DNA from: Chloroflexales bacterium ZM16-3
GTDB lineage: Bacteria; Chloroflexota; Chloroflexia; Chloroflexales; Chloroflexaceae
DNA length: 64,000 nt
NCBI GenBank assembly: GCA_004138175.2
Contig: RYFE02000005.1
Location: 1-64,000, forward strand
Direction of reading: 5' to 3'
Shown here: positions 8,272 to 16,372 of the stretch, in pieces
Numbering within the stretch: the first letter of the stretch is position 1
Layout: every line of letters begins with the position of its first letter
Made by a program: the position numbers and the translations under genes
The notes under the pieces: model-generated
The model's database searches: none
What the model was told of the DNA's origin: nothing
What the model saw: only the letters and a program-made list of their open reading frames with translations

Positions 8272-9115
8272 TCTGCCAGCGACGCAGGTCGCCCAGCCGC
8301 GACGACATACCACCTACGAGATCGAGATCTCTCTCGTGGCAGTCGGCGCTATCACCGGGCTATACCTGTGGGCCTCTCGCGATGGCACCCCCGTCTCCAG
8401 CGGGCTCTTCGGCCACAGCCTGGGCGTGATCGGCTTCCTGCTGATGCTCTCGACCGAGACGCTCTACTCGCTGCGCAAGCGCGCGCGCGGACGGACCTAC
8501 GGGCGGATGAGTACCTGGCTCCAGTGGCACATCGTCACCGGGATCGTCGGCTCGTATATGGTGCTGCTGCACACCGCCTGGCAGTTCAACGGCCTGGCCG
8601 GCGTAGTGACGCTGCTGACGGTGGTGGTGGTGGGCAGTGGCATTGTTGGCCGCTACCTGTACACGGCCATCCCGCGCACGGTGGAGGGGGCCGAGCTGAC
8701 TCTGGGCGACCTTGAGGAGCAGCTGGCGGCGGGGGCCGCCCGCCTAGAGATCCTCGCCCGCCCGCGCGCTGCGCCGGGCGAGCAGGCAGCCCGGCTGCGG
8801 CTCCCGCCCCTGACCGCCGCGCCCGGCGGCGCGATCGCCAGCGTGATCGTGCGCCCGCTGATCAGCTGGCGTGACCGGGCTGCCCTGCACCGCGCCCTTG
8901 ACGATCTGGGCAGCCAGGACCAGGCCACCAGCGATGAGCTGCGTCGGCTGATCGGCGAGCGCCACCGCCTGCTGCGCCAGATCGAGCGACTGGCCATAGC
9001 CCGCCGCCTGCTCGCCCTCTGGCACACCGTCCACATCCCGCTCGGCGTCGCCCTGTTCATCCTCTCCTTCGTGCATATTGGTGCCGCGATCTATTACGCG
9101 ATGCTCTTGCATTAA
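8255..9115 (+). CDS. Membrane cytochrome b-like protein
   Basis: A 286-residue membrane protein with about five hydrophobic segments: ISLVAVGAITGLYLW, FGHSLGVIGFLLML, WHIVTGIVGSYMVLL, GVVTLLTVVVVGSGIVG, and a C-terminal VALFILSFVHIGAAIYYAM. Conserved-looking histidines lie in or beside helices (HSLG, WHIV, LLHTAW, WHTVHIPLG, FVHIG), the pattern of bis-His haem b ligation. A cytoplasmic helical insert of about 110 residues separates helices 4 and 5. I prefer ATG 8255 (GGGAG at 8243-8247) over 8237; either overlaps the oxidoreductase stop. By context it would link the flavoprotein to the multihaem cytochrome across the membrane; family identity is inferred. Confidence 0.72.
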   Translation: MPITHNLPATQVAQPRRHTTYEIEISLVAVGAITGLYLWASRDGTPVSSGLFGHSLGVIGFLLMLSTETLYSLRKRARGRTYGRMSTWLQWHIVTGIVGSYMVLLHTAWQFNGLAGVVTLLTVVVVGSGIVGRYLYTAIPRTVEGAELTLGDLEEQLAAGAARLEILARPRAAPGEQAARLRLPPLTAAPGGAIASVIVRPLISWRDRAALHRALDDLGSQDQATSDELRRLIGERHRLLRQIERLAIARRLLALWHTVHIPLGVALFILSFVHIGAAIYYAMLLH

Positions 9116-9125
9116 GACAAGGTTT

Positions 9126-9160
9126 CGGGAGTCAAGATTCGGGAGTCAGGGGTCGGTGCC
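9126..9160. repeat. Degenerate cgggagt heptamer copies
   Basis: Two cgggagtca-type units and a ggggtcgg remnant sit in the 113-bp gap before the multihaem cytochrome, related to the gggagtc family at the window start. Confidence 0.6.
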
Positions 9161-9228
9161 GCCGCATCAGTAAGCCATGCACGACACCTGACGGTAAAGC
9201 TCTCTGAAGCCTTGTCTAAGGAACGACT

Positions 9229-10464
9229 ATGAGCCGCCTCGGCTGCCTCACACCATTCGGCATCGGCGCCGGCATTATCGCCGTGCTCGCCGTGATCGTC
9301 GCCGCCCTCCTTGGCGGCGGGTCGATGTTCAGCCCCGGCCCCCTAAACTCCCAGACGCGCGTGGGCGTCACGCTGGGTGGGGTCGCCTCACACGCCGCCA
9401 TCGGTGGCAACTGCGCCGCGTGCCACACCGCCCCCTGGGATTCGCAGGGCATGGCCGGGGCCTGCCTCACCTGCCACACCGACATCCAGGCCCAGCTCGC
9501 CAGCCCGAGCACGCTCCACGGCGCGCTGCCCGACGGCGCTTCCTGCCTGGGATGCCACACCGAGCATAAGGGGGAGGCCGCCAACCTCACAAACACCGAT
9601 CTGACCAACAGCTTCCCCCACGAGCAGCTCGGCTTCTCGCTCGCGGCCCACAAGCGCATGTCCGACGGGAGCGACTTCACCTGCGCCGACTGTCACACCG
9701 CGCTAGATCAGACCCCGCGCCCCATAAATGCCTACTCCTTCGACCAGGCGACCTGCGTGAGCTGCCATGTGGGCTACCAGCTCGGCTTTATCCGCCAGCA
9801 CCAGGCCGACTTTGGCGACAACTGTCTGAGCTGTCACGACGGGGCCGACCGCTACAGTGGGTTTGACCACGCCGCACTAAGCTTCCCGCTGGAGGGCAAG
9901 CACATCGAAGTGAGCTGCCAGCTCTGCCACGCTCGCGCCCGCGCCCCGGCCGACTTTAAGATCGCCGACAGCACCTGCCTAGCCTGCCACAAGGACAGCG
10001 ACATCCACCAGGGAGCCTATGGCACCGACTGCGCCAGCTGCCACACGCCCGCCGGATGGGATCAGGTCACCTTTGACCATGCCAAGACGGCATTCCCGCT
10101 GACTGGGGCGCACATCGAGGCGACCTGCGCCAGTTGCCACAGCGCCCACGTCTACAAGGGCACGCCCACCAGCTGCGTGTCGTGCCATGCCGAGCCGCAG
10201 GAGCACCTCGGCCAGTTTGGCACCGACTGCGCCACCTGCCACGTGACCAGCGCCTGGGAGAATGTGATCTTCACCCACACCTTCCCGCTCAACCACGGCG
10301 GTCGCGGGCAGATCGCCTGCGCCACATGCCATACCAACCCGCCGCCGCAGCAGTACAGCACCTACACCTGCTACGAGTGTCACTCTCAGTCGAGCGTGGC
10401 ATCGGAGCACCGCAAGATCGCCGACTACACCGACTGTATGCGCTGCCACGCCGACGGACGGTAG
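9229..10464 (+). CDS. Membrane-anchored 15-haem c-type cytochrome
   Basis: A 411-residue protein with one N-terminal membrane anchor (about residues 11-30, GIGAGIIAVLAVIVAALLGG) and an exported domain with fifteen CxxCH motifs: CAACH, CLTCH, CLGCH, CADCH, CVSCH, CLSCH, CQLCH, CLACH, CASCH, CASCH, CVSCH, CATCH, CATCH, CYECH and CMRCH. Many are in a repeating FDHA..FPL.G.H...C..CH pattern with extra histidines that can serve as distal ligands. It should be a periplasmic-side or surface electron conduit. AAGGA precedes the ATG. It ends the four-gene redox operon and is followed by a good terminator. Confidence 0.93.
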   Translation: MSRLGCLTPFGIGAGIIAVLAVIVAALLGGGSMFSPGPLNSQTRVGVTLGGVASHAAIGGNCAACHTAPWDSQGMAGACLTCHTDIQAQLASPSTLHGALPDGASCLGCHTEHKGEAANLTNTDLTNSFPHEQLGFSLAAHKRMSDGSDFTCADCHTALDQTPRPINAYSFDQATCVSCHVGYQLGFIRQHQADFGDNCLSCHDGADRYSGFDHAALSFPLEGKHIEVSCQLCHARARAPADFKIADSTCLACHKDSDIHQGAYGTDCASCHTPAGWDQVTFDHAKTAFPLTGAHIEATCASCHSAHVYKGTPTSCVSCHAEPQEHLGQFGTDCATCHVTSAWENVIFTHTFPLNHGGRGQIACATCHTNPPPQQYSTYTCYECHSQSSVASEHRKIADYTDCMRCHADGR

Positions 10465-10492
10465 TGATTAATATCTGGCGCAGGGGTATAAG

Positions 10493-10520
10493 GAAGCCTC
10501 GTCGGAAACGACGAGGCTTC
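10493..10520 (+). terminator. Rho-independent-like terminator after the cytochrome operon
   Basis: Twelve-bp arms gaagcctcgtcg / cgacgaggcttc close a GAAA tetraloop, followed by ttgctgctgg. The T-tract is short. Confidence 0.75.
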
Positions 10521-10537
10521 TTGCTGCTGGTGGCAGT

Positions 10538-10662
10538 CTATAGTGGCTCAAGTTGTCAAGACGTGGATTGGTAGTGGTAATAGTTTATGGCTATAGTGGC
10601 AACTGCCTATAGTGATAAGATAAACGTTGTTTCTGCATAGGCTGTTTGCTTATGCAAGCAAA
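10538..10662. promoter_or_regulatory. Repeated CTATAGTG motifs and a palindrome upstream of the HTH gene
   Basis: CTATAGTG occurs three times, at 10538, 10591 and 10607, and a palindrome tttgctt-atgc-aagcaaa lies at 10645-10662. These sit 90-215 bp before the HTH gene, in a locally AT-richer stretch, and could be operators. No clear promoter pair was identified. Confidence 0.35.
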
Positions 10663-10751
10663 GCTAGTAGCTGGTGTGAAAGAACTACGGGTAATGCTAG
10701 TCCGAATAGCGTAAGCGACATTTTTCTGATACCCACCCATGGAGCGTAGCT

Positions 10752-10991
10752 ATGAGCGTACACCCTGCTCAGCCACCTATCCTTACCGTTGCAGAGGTAG
10801 CGCAGTACCTCCGCGTGAGTGAGACCACTATCTGGCGCTGGTGTAGTAGCGGCAAGCTCCCCGCATTTCGTATCGGCAGAAGCTGGCGGGTGCGGCAAAG
10901 CGATCTAGAGGTGCTGATCAAAGGGCAGCCTTGGGCAGATCCCACGACGGGTTCGGCCCCAGAGGAAACGCACCCTGATTTGCTGCGTTAA
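10752..10991 (+). CDS. Excisionase-family (MerR-like) helix-turn-helix protein
   Basis: A 79-residue DNA-binding protein with the helix-turn-helix domain of the excisionase family: TVAEVAQYLRVSETTIWRW, then GKLPAFRIGRSWRVRQSDLE. The W-R-V-R and K-L-P-A-F-R-I-G positions are typical. Such proteins are found both on mobile elements and as chromosomal regulators; no integrase is beside it here. It is followed by the secreted glycosidase gene in the same orientation after 93 bp and could regulate it. Confidence 0.85.
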   Translation: MSVHPAQPPILTVAEVAQYLRVSETTIWRWCSSGKLPAFRIGRSWRVRQSDLEVLIKGQPWADPTTGSAPEETHPDLLR

Positions 10992-11084
10992 CCGTCTGTG
11001 ACTGGTGCAGCGTCGGATAGCGCCCGAACATGTAGGTTCAGATTGACCTAAGATATGAGTGTCTGAAACTTGGAGGCCATCACT

Positions 11085-13490
11085 ATGCATCGTCTGCTCC
11101 GCGCGACTATCGGGTTGGCACTACTCATCACTTTGGCACTATCGCATCAGAGTGTCCGATCTGCCCCTAGCTATGCACCTGGTGAATCGGCGTTTGGCGT
11201 CAATAGCCATATTGCCTCGCGCTATGGGGTCTATGAGACTCTAAGCGCACCGCTAGAGGTCGTCAGCCAGAGTTCAACGGGGTGGGTGCGCGAGGACTTT
11301 CAGATCTCTCGGGTGGAGCCGCAGCGGGGCCAGTTCGACTGGAATTGGTCTGACCAAGTGATCTCGGACTATGCTCGGCGCGGGATCAATGTGCTTGGTA
11401 TCCTCAATGGCCCTACGCCGGCATGGGCTGCAGCTGGGGGCAATGGCGGCGATTTTTTTCCGCCTGACCCCCAGGCATTCGCTGAGTTTGCCAGCGCGGT
11501 CGTCACGCGCTATAAGGATCGCATTCACTACTGGCAGGTCTGGAATGAGCCTGATAATGGGATCTACTGGCGGCCTCAGCCTAACCCTGCCGCGTACGCT
11601 ACGCTTCTGAAGACGGTTTCCAGTGCGATCAAGGCGGCCGACCCGAGCGCACAGGTGCTATCTGCCGGGGTTGTCTCACCTGAGCCTGCCACGAGCTTTC
11701 TCCAGACCATGGCCGATAATGGCGCATGGAACTCCTTCGATATTATCGCAATCCACCCGTATACAGATCCGCGCAGCCCCGAGGATGGCCAGATCGGATC
11801 TGCCGGTGTTGGCCAGGTTAAGGCGCTGGCCGCCCGGCTGGGCCAGAAGCCGATCTGGGCCACTGAGTATGGCTGGTCTACTGGAACCGCCGACCGTGGC
11901 GGCGCCAATCAGGTGAGCGAGGATACTCAGGCTAACTACCTGGTGCGCGGCGCGGCTATGCTGCGGGCGGCAGGTGTTGATCGGGTCTTCTGGTATAACC
12001 TGAAAGACAACCATCCTGGCGATGGCCTGGGCCTGCTACGCTACGGCACCGGCAACACCGACTATGGACAGCCAAAGCCCTCCTTCCTGGCCTTCAGAAC
12101 ACTCAATCAGCAGCTTGTCGGGACAACCCCTGGCGGGATGCTTGAACTGGGTCAGCGGTCGACGATTACTGACTTTGAGAGCTTTGGGTCTTGGAGGCGT
12201 GGGAACGAGCCAAATGGCACCTTTACTCAGAGCAGCGCACAGGTGCATAGCGGCAGGTTCTCCGGCCAGCTCAGCTACAACTTCCCGAGCGCAGGGAACG
12301 ACTATGTGGTCTTCTCGCCCGCCGCGCAGCCGACCATTAGCGGTAGCCCCTCGCAGCTTGGCATCTGGGTCTACGGCGATGGTAGCGGCCACGCGCTGAA
12401 GGTCTGGCTGCGCGACAATGAGGGCGAGACGCTCCAGTTCCGCCTGGGCTTTGTTGGGGCTGCCGGCTGGCAGTTCTTGTCGACGCCTATCAACGGCGCG
12501 GTGGAGCCTTATAATCGGGTCAGCGGAGGAGGGAACCTACGCCTTGACCTGCCAGCCCGCCTGGTGTCGATCGTGCTAGACGACGAGCCTGATAGCAAGA
12601 CTGGCTCTGGCACGATCTATCTCGATGATCTGAGCGCAGTGACCGGCCCCGAGGCATATGGCGCGCGCTTTGTGCAGGGCGGGAGCGTTGTCGATGTGAT
12701 CTGGGCCCCGCAGGTTACTGAGATCAACCTGCCGACCAGCTCGGCGCAGGGGACGCGTGTCGAGATCTGGGGTGAGACGAAAACGGAGGTTGCCAACAAC
12801 GGATACTTCACCTTCGGCGTTGGCCCGAACCCGATCTTCCTGCGCCATGTGCCGGGTCAGGGACAGACTTCGACACCTCCTACTACTCCAACCACCCCGA
12901 CCGCACCCCCGACTAACTCGCGCTGTTTCCCCGAGACCGGCTTCTGCATCGCCGGGGCTATTCGCGACTACTGGGAGCAGAATGGTGGCCTGCCGGTCTT
13001 TGGCTATCCAATCGCCGCGCAGGGTGAGGAGATGATCGAGGGCCGCCCATTCCAGGTTCAGTGGTTTGAGCGTAACCGGCTAGAGATCCACCCCGAGAAC
13101 CAGCCACCTTATAATGTACTCCTGGGACGTCTGGGCGCGGATCGCCTGAGCCAGCAGGGGCAAGACTGGACGCTCTTCCCCAAGGGGACGCAGCAAGCCG
13201 GCTGCCGCTTCTTCCCGGAGACTGGGCATTCCGTCTGTGGCGAGATCTTGGCCGCCTGGCGGGCGAACGGGCTTGAGCTGGATGGCCGATCCGGCAAGAC
13301 CGAGGGCGAAAACCTGGCCCTGTTTGGGCTACCGCTGAGCGAGCCTCAGGTCGAGACCCTGAGCGATGGCCGACAATACACGGTGCAGTGGTTCGAGCGG
13401 GCACGATTCGAGTTGCACCCGGAGAATGCACCGCCCTATAATGTTCTACTCGGCCTGCTTGGGCGCGAGACGCGTGACGGGATGAAGTAG
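11085..13490 (+). CDS. Secreted glycoside hydrolase (TIM barrel) with two C-terminal repeats
   Basis: An 801-residue exported protein. A signal peptide covers about residues 1-29. The catalytic domain resembles GH39/GH5-like clan A enzymes: W-N-E-P-D holds the likely acid/base Glu and ATEYGWS the likely nucleophile Glu. A beta-rich carbohydrate-binding-like region (about 360-530) follows, with FSGQLSYNF and GTIYLDDLSA. After a Pro/Thr linker come two copies of an approximately 80-residue unit: CFPETG..., a GLPVFGYPI-type segment present in the first copy, VQWFER.R.E.HPEN and PYNVLLG.LG. I start at the ATG 11085 with GGAGG at 11072-11076. The target glycan cannot be named. Confidence 0.85.
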   Translation: MHRLLRATIGLALLITLALSHQSVRSAPSYAPGESAFGVNSHIASRYGVYETLSAPLEVVSQSSTGWVREDFQISRVEPQRGQFDWNWSDQVISDYARRGINVLGILNGPTPAWAAAGGNGGDFFPPDPQAFAEFASAVVTRYKDRIHYWQVWNEPDNGIYWRPQPNPAAYATLLKTVSSAIKAADPSAQVLSAGVVSPEPATSFLQTMADNGAWNSFDIIAIHPYTDPRSPEDGQIGSAGVGQVKALAARLGQKPIWATEYGWSTGTADRGGANQVSEDTQANYLVRGAAMLRAAGVDRVFWYNLKDNHPGDGLGLLRYGTGNTDYGQPKPSFLAFRTLNQQLVGTTPGGMLELGQRSTITDFESFGSWRRGNEPNGTFTQSSAQVHSGRFSGQLSYNFPSAGNDYVVFSPAAQPTISGSPSQLGIWVYGDGSGHALKVWLRDNEGETLQFRLGFVGAAGWQFLSTPINGAVEPYNRVSGGGNLRLDLPARLVSIVLDDEPDSKTGSGTIYLDDLSAVTGPEAYGARFVQGGSVVDVIWAPQVTEINLPTSSAQGTRVEIWGETKTEVANNGYFTFGVGPNPIFLRHVPGQGQTSTPPTTPTTPTAPPTNSRCFPETGFCIAGAIRDYWEQNGGLPVFGYPIAAQGEEMIEGRPFQVQWFERNRLEIHPENQPPYNVLLGRLGADRLSQQGQDWTLFPKGTQQAGCRFFPETGHSVCGEILAAWRANGLELDGRSGKTEGENLALFGLPLSEPQVETLSDGRQYTVQWFERARFELHPENAPPYNVLLGLLGRETRDGMK

Positions 13491-13498
13491 GCTTGTAT

Positions 13499-13527
13499 GC
13501 CAGGGCCGCCCAAGCGGCGGCCCTGGC
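13499..13527 (+). terminator. Stem-loop after the glycoside hydrolase gene
   Basis: Twelve-bp arms gccagggccgcc / ggcggccctggc with a 5-nt loop, 9 bp after the stop. There is no T-tract, so termination is uncertain. The rest of the 179-bp gap shows nothing clear. Confidence 0.5.
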
Positions 13528-13669
13528 CGCGCCCGCTCTATTAGGGCAGAGCTGTGGCGGGTATGTGCTCCAGGCTCCGGTGCCCGCGCTTGTCTGAGAT
13601 CGCTTCGCTATGGAAAATGCTCTACGTACCACAGCGATGTCGTCTGGGCTGAAGGGGACTTTTAAACGT

Positions 13670-16372
13670 ATGACAACGCAGATCCTAGAGCCGGGGACGG
13701 TCGTCTATGATCGCTACCGCGTGGTGCGACTCATGGGGCAGGGGGGCATGGGTGCGGTCTACGAAGTGGTTGACCAGCGGCTCGGCAATACTCTGGCCCT
13801 CAAGCAGATGACGGTCACTGGCGATCAGATGAAGCACGCCTTTGAGCGTGAGGCCCAACTGCTCGCCGAGTTGCGTCATTCGGCGCTGCCCAAGGTGATC
13901 GATCACTTCAGTATTGCGGAGGGAACCTTTCTGGCGATGGAGTTTATCTCTGGCGATGATCTCGCCACGATGCTCGATGAGCGCCAGAATGAGCCCTTCC
14001 CTGTCGATATCGTGCTTGCCTGGGCAGAACAACTTCTCGACGTACTACACTACCTGCACTCTCGGGCCAAGCCGATCATCCACCGCGATATTAAGCCCCA
14101 GAATCTCAAGCTGACGCCCGAGGGTGCGATTATTTTGCTCGACTTTGGTCTGGCAAAAGGCACATTGCTCCAGCAATCGCAGACCCAAGGGATGCAGAGT
14201 ATTTTTGGCTACACCCCGCAGTATGCGCCACCAGAGCAGATCCAGGGGTCGGGCACCGATCCGCGCAGCGATCTTTACTCATTGGCGGCGACTCTCTACT
14301 GCTTGTTGACGGGTATTCCCCCAGAGGGTGCCCTCGTCCGGCTCGCGAGTACCGCTAGCAGCCAGCGCGACCCGTTGCGCTCGGCCCACGCGGTCAACCC
14401 GCGGGTGCCGGTTGCGTTTAGTGATCTGCTTCAGCAGGCGCTGTCGCTGAGCGCAGCGAGCCGCCCTGCCAGCGCATATGAGATGCGGGCCACCCTTCAG
14501 AACAGCGATCTCCGCACCTCTCGCTTGACCGCTACTACGCGCCCGCAGTGGATCTTGCCCGTAAGTATTGGCGGTGGGGTCGTGCTGCTGGTGGCGGTGG
14601 TAGCGGCGATTGTTTTGGGGATGGGGGCGGGCGCGCCTGCCGCCGCCCCCACGGCGAGTAGCGCTGCCATTGCCCCAGAGTCCACGGTGACAGCGCTGGT
14701 TCGCGCAAGTGACGTGGTGCCGCCCGATGGTGCGTCTGCCACCGCCACCGCAGAGGCGGATGTGGCTCTCGCCAGTGCCACCTCCCAGGCAAAGGCAGCT
14801 ACCGCTAGTGCCGTCGCCGCCGCTCAGGTAGCAGATGACCTCGCGACGGCCAGCGCCGTTGCCCTGGACAAGACCGCCGTGGCAGTGGATATGGAATCCA
14901 CGATGGTCGCGCAGATCACTGCTATCGCTGGTGATAGCGCCCGCCCGGCCAAGCACAGATCAGACGAACTGGGCACCGCGAGCACTAGCTATGACCCCGC
15001 TTTTGAGCCTAAGCTGCTAGAGAGTGGCTATACCAACAATATCGTCACGGTGCAGGGGCACCGAGTCCTTCAGCCCAGTCAGTCCGAGCCGATCCTTCAC
15101 ACCTGGGTGCGTGACTTAGACTACGCCATGAATGGCTACAGCTACGCGCTAGGCAATATGACGCTCTTGCGCGACAACACCCAGCTCTTTCTTGACCATG
15201 TGGAGGATAACGGGATTGTCCCCGATGTGTTTACCGCACGCGGCTATGATTCCAACGGGGCGTGGGACAGCATGCCGAACCTGATCCACGCGACCTATGC
15301 CTATGTTGCGAAGACGGGCGACCGCGCCTTCTACCAGAAGAACCAGCAGAAGTTGCACTGGGTAGGCGATTGGATCGCTAGCCTCGACAGTGATGGCGAT
15401 GGCCTGCCGGATCGTGACGAGTACCCGAACGGCTACTATAATTCGATCACCAATAGTGTCCGCCACACCTATGCCCTTGCGATGTTCTATAGCGCATTTC
15501 GTGAGCTGGCGGAGCTGGATCGCGCGATCAATAGTGACGGCGCGCTCTGGGATCAGCGCGCTGAGAGCCTGCGTAGTGGATTTAACCGCCCCTTTAATAG
15601 TGGTGGCTACTGGGTTGCTGGCCAGGCTTGGCCGGTTGCCTGGCGTGATCCCGGCCAGGAGCCGGTGTCGACGCTGGAGACCTTTGGGGTCTTCGAGGCG
15701 CTGCGCGCTGGCCTGATCGCACCCGGCGATGACCACTACCCAGAGCTGATGCGTGCGCTGCACGAGCGATTGCCCGACCTGATGAAGGGGCAGACCCCGC
15801 TGCGGCTGGCCTTGGATGGCTATGCCAAGGAACTGCTGGTGCCAGCTGCCCGCGAGCAGTGGAAGCTCGATGCGAGCGCCCCGTGGATCGTCGGCCCTGC
15901 CGCGCTCGCCTACACTGCGGCGGGCTACCCAACCGATGCGCAGAGGCTGATAGAAGCCTACAAGCAGGCTGCGGGGCCAGATGCGCCGAAGGTGGTGCAG
16001 CTCGCTGCGGTGAATAGCACCGGGAGTGAGGGGCAGAGCGGAGCTTGGGGTAGCGCCGCCTGGTTCATGGCGATCTATGGCGGACATTATGGCCTAACCA
16101 TGACTCCATCCGCGTTGATTGTGCAGCCTCGCCCCTTTATTTCTATCCCTGCGGATACGGTGCAGAACCTGAGCTACCAGGGGGCGCTCGTGCAGCTATC
16201 GCTAAATTCTGCCGCGAAAATCTATCAGATCAGCGTTGATCGGCCTACCGCTGTTATTCTCCGCCCGATGGGCGACGCGACCCTCCTCCAGGTCGATGAT
16301 GGCCCGGAGCAGTCCGCCGCAACGATGGTGCTTCAGCCAGGTCAATCGTATCTGGTGCGAAGCCTTCCGTGA
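13670..16372 (+). CDS. Ser/Thr protein kinase fused to an extracellular six-hairpin glycosidase-like domain
   Basis: A 900-residue fusion. Residues about 10-265 are a canonical bacterial Ser/Thr kinase: glycine loop MGQGGMGAVYE, LALKQM lysine, IIHRDIKPQN catalytic loop, LLDFGLAKG, YAPPEQ. One membrane helix (about 294-320) follows, then an Ala/Thr-rich stalk, then from about residue 437 an (alpha/alpha)6-type domain with SSYDPAFEPKLLESGY-like opening, TWVRDLDYAMNGYSYALG, DSDGDGLPDRDEYPNGYYNS and GGHYGLTMTPSALIVQP. The outer domain closely parallels the separate lipoprotein encoded at 17766. It may sense or cleave glycans and signal inward. I start at ATG 13670 with AAGGGGA upstream; earlier in-frame starts at 13610 and 13637 add only unstructured residues. 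Family of the glycosidase-like domain is inferred. Confidence 0.82.
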   Translation: MTTQILEPGTVVYDRYRVVRLMGQGGMGAVYEVVDQRLGNTLALKQMTVTGDQMKHAFEREAQLLAELRHSALPKVIDHFSIAEGTFLAMEFISGDDLATMLDERQNEPFPVDIVLAWAEQLLDVLHYLHSRAKPIIHRDIKPQNLKLTPEGAIILLDFGLAKGTLLQQSQTQGMQSIFGYTPQYAPPEQIQGSGTDPRSDLYSLAATLYCLLTGIPPEGALVRLASTASSQRDPLRSAHAVNPRVPVAFSDLLQQALSLSAASRPASAYEMRATLQNSDLRTSRLTATTRPQWILPVSIGGGVVLLVAVVAAIVLGMGAGAPAAAPTASSAAIAPESTVTALVRASDVVPPDGASATATAEADVALASATSQAKAATASAVAAAQVADDLATASAVALDKTAVAVDMESTMVAQITAIAGDSARPAKHRSDELGTASTSYDPAFEPKLLESGYTNNIVTVQGHRVLQPSQSEPILHTWVRDLDYAMNGYSYALGNMTLLRDNTQLFLDHVEDNGIVPDVFTARGYDSNGAWDSMPNLIHATYAYVAKTGDRAFYQKNQQKLHWVGDWIASLDSDGDGLPDRDEYPNGYYNSITNSVRHTYALAMFYSAFRELAELDRAINSDGALWDQRAESLRSGFNRPFNSGGYWVAGQAWPVAWRDPGQEPVSTLETFGVFEALRAGLIAPGDDHYPELMRALHERLPDLMKGQTPLRLALDGYAKELLVPAAREQWKLDASAPWIVGPAALAYTAAGYPTDAQRLIEAYKQAAGPDAPKVVQLAAVNSTGSEGQSGAWGSAAWFMAIYGGHYGLTMTPSALIVQPRPFISIPADTVQNLSYQGALVQLSLNSAAKIYQISVDRPTAVILRPMGDATLLQVDDGPEQSAATMVLQPGQSYLVRSLP

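Noticed and set aside
7462-8313. 283-codon minus-strand frame opposite the FAD oxidoreductase
   Set aside because: Antisense to conserved FAD and NAD-binding motifs, with shadow composition.
10752-10991. Prophage or integrative element suggested by the excisionase-like protein
   Set aside because: No integrase, attachment repeats or phage genes accompany it; it is better read as a lone regulator.
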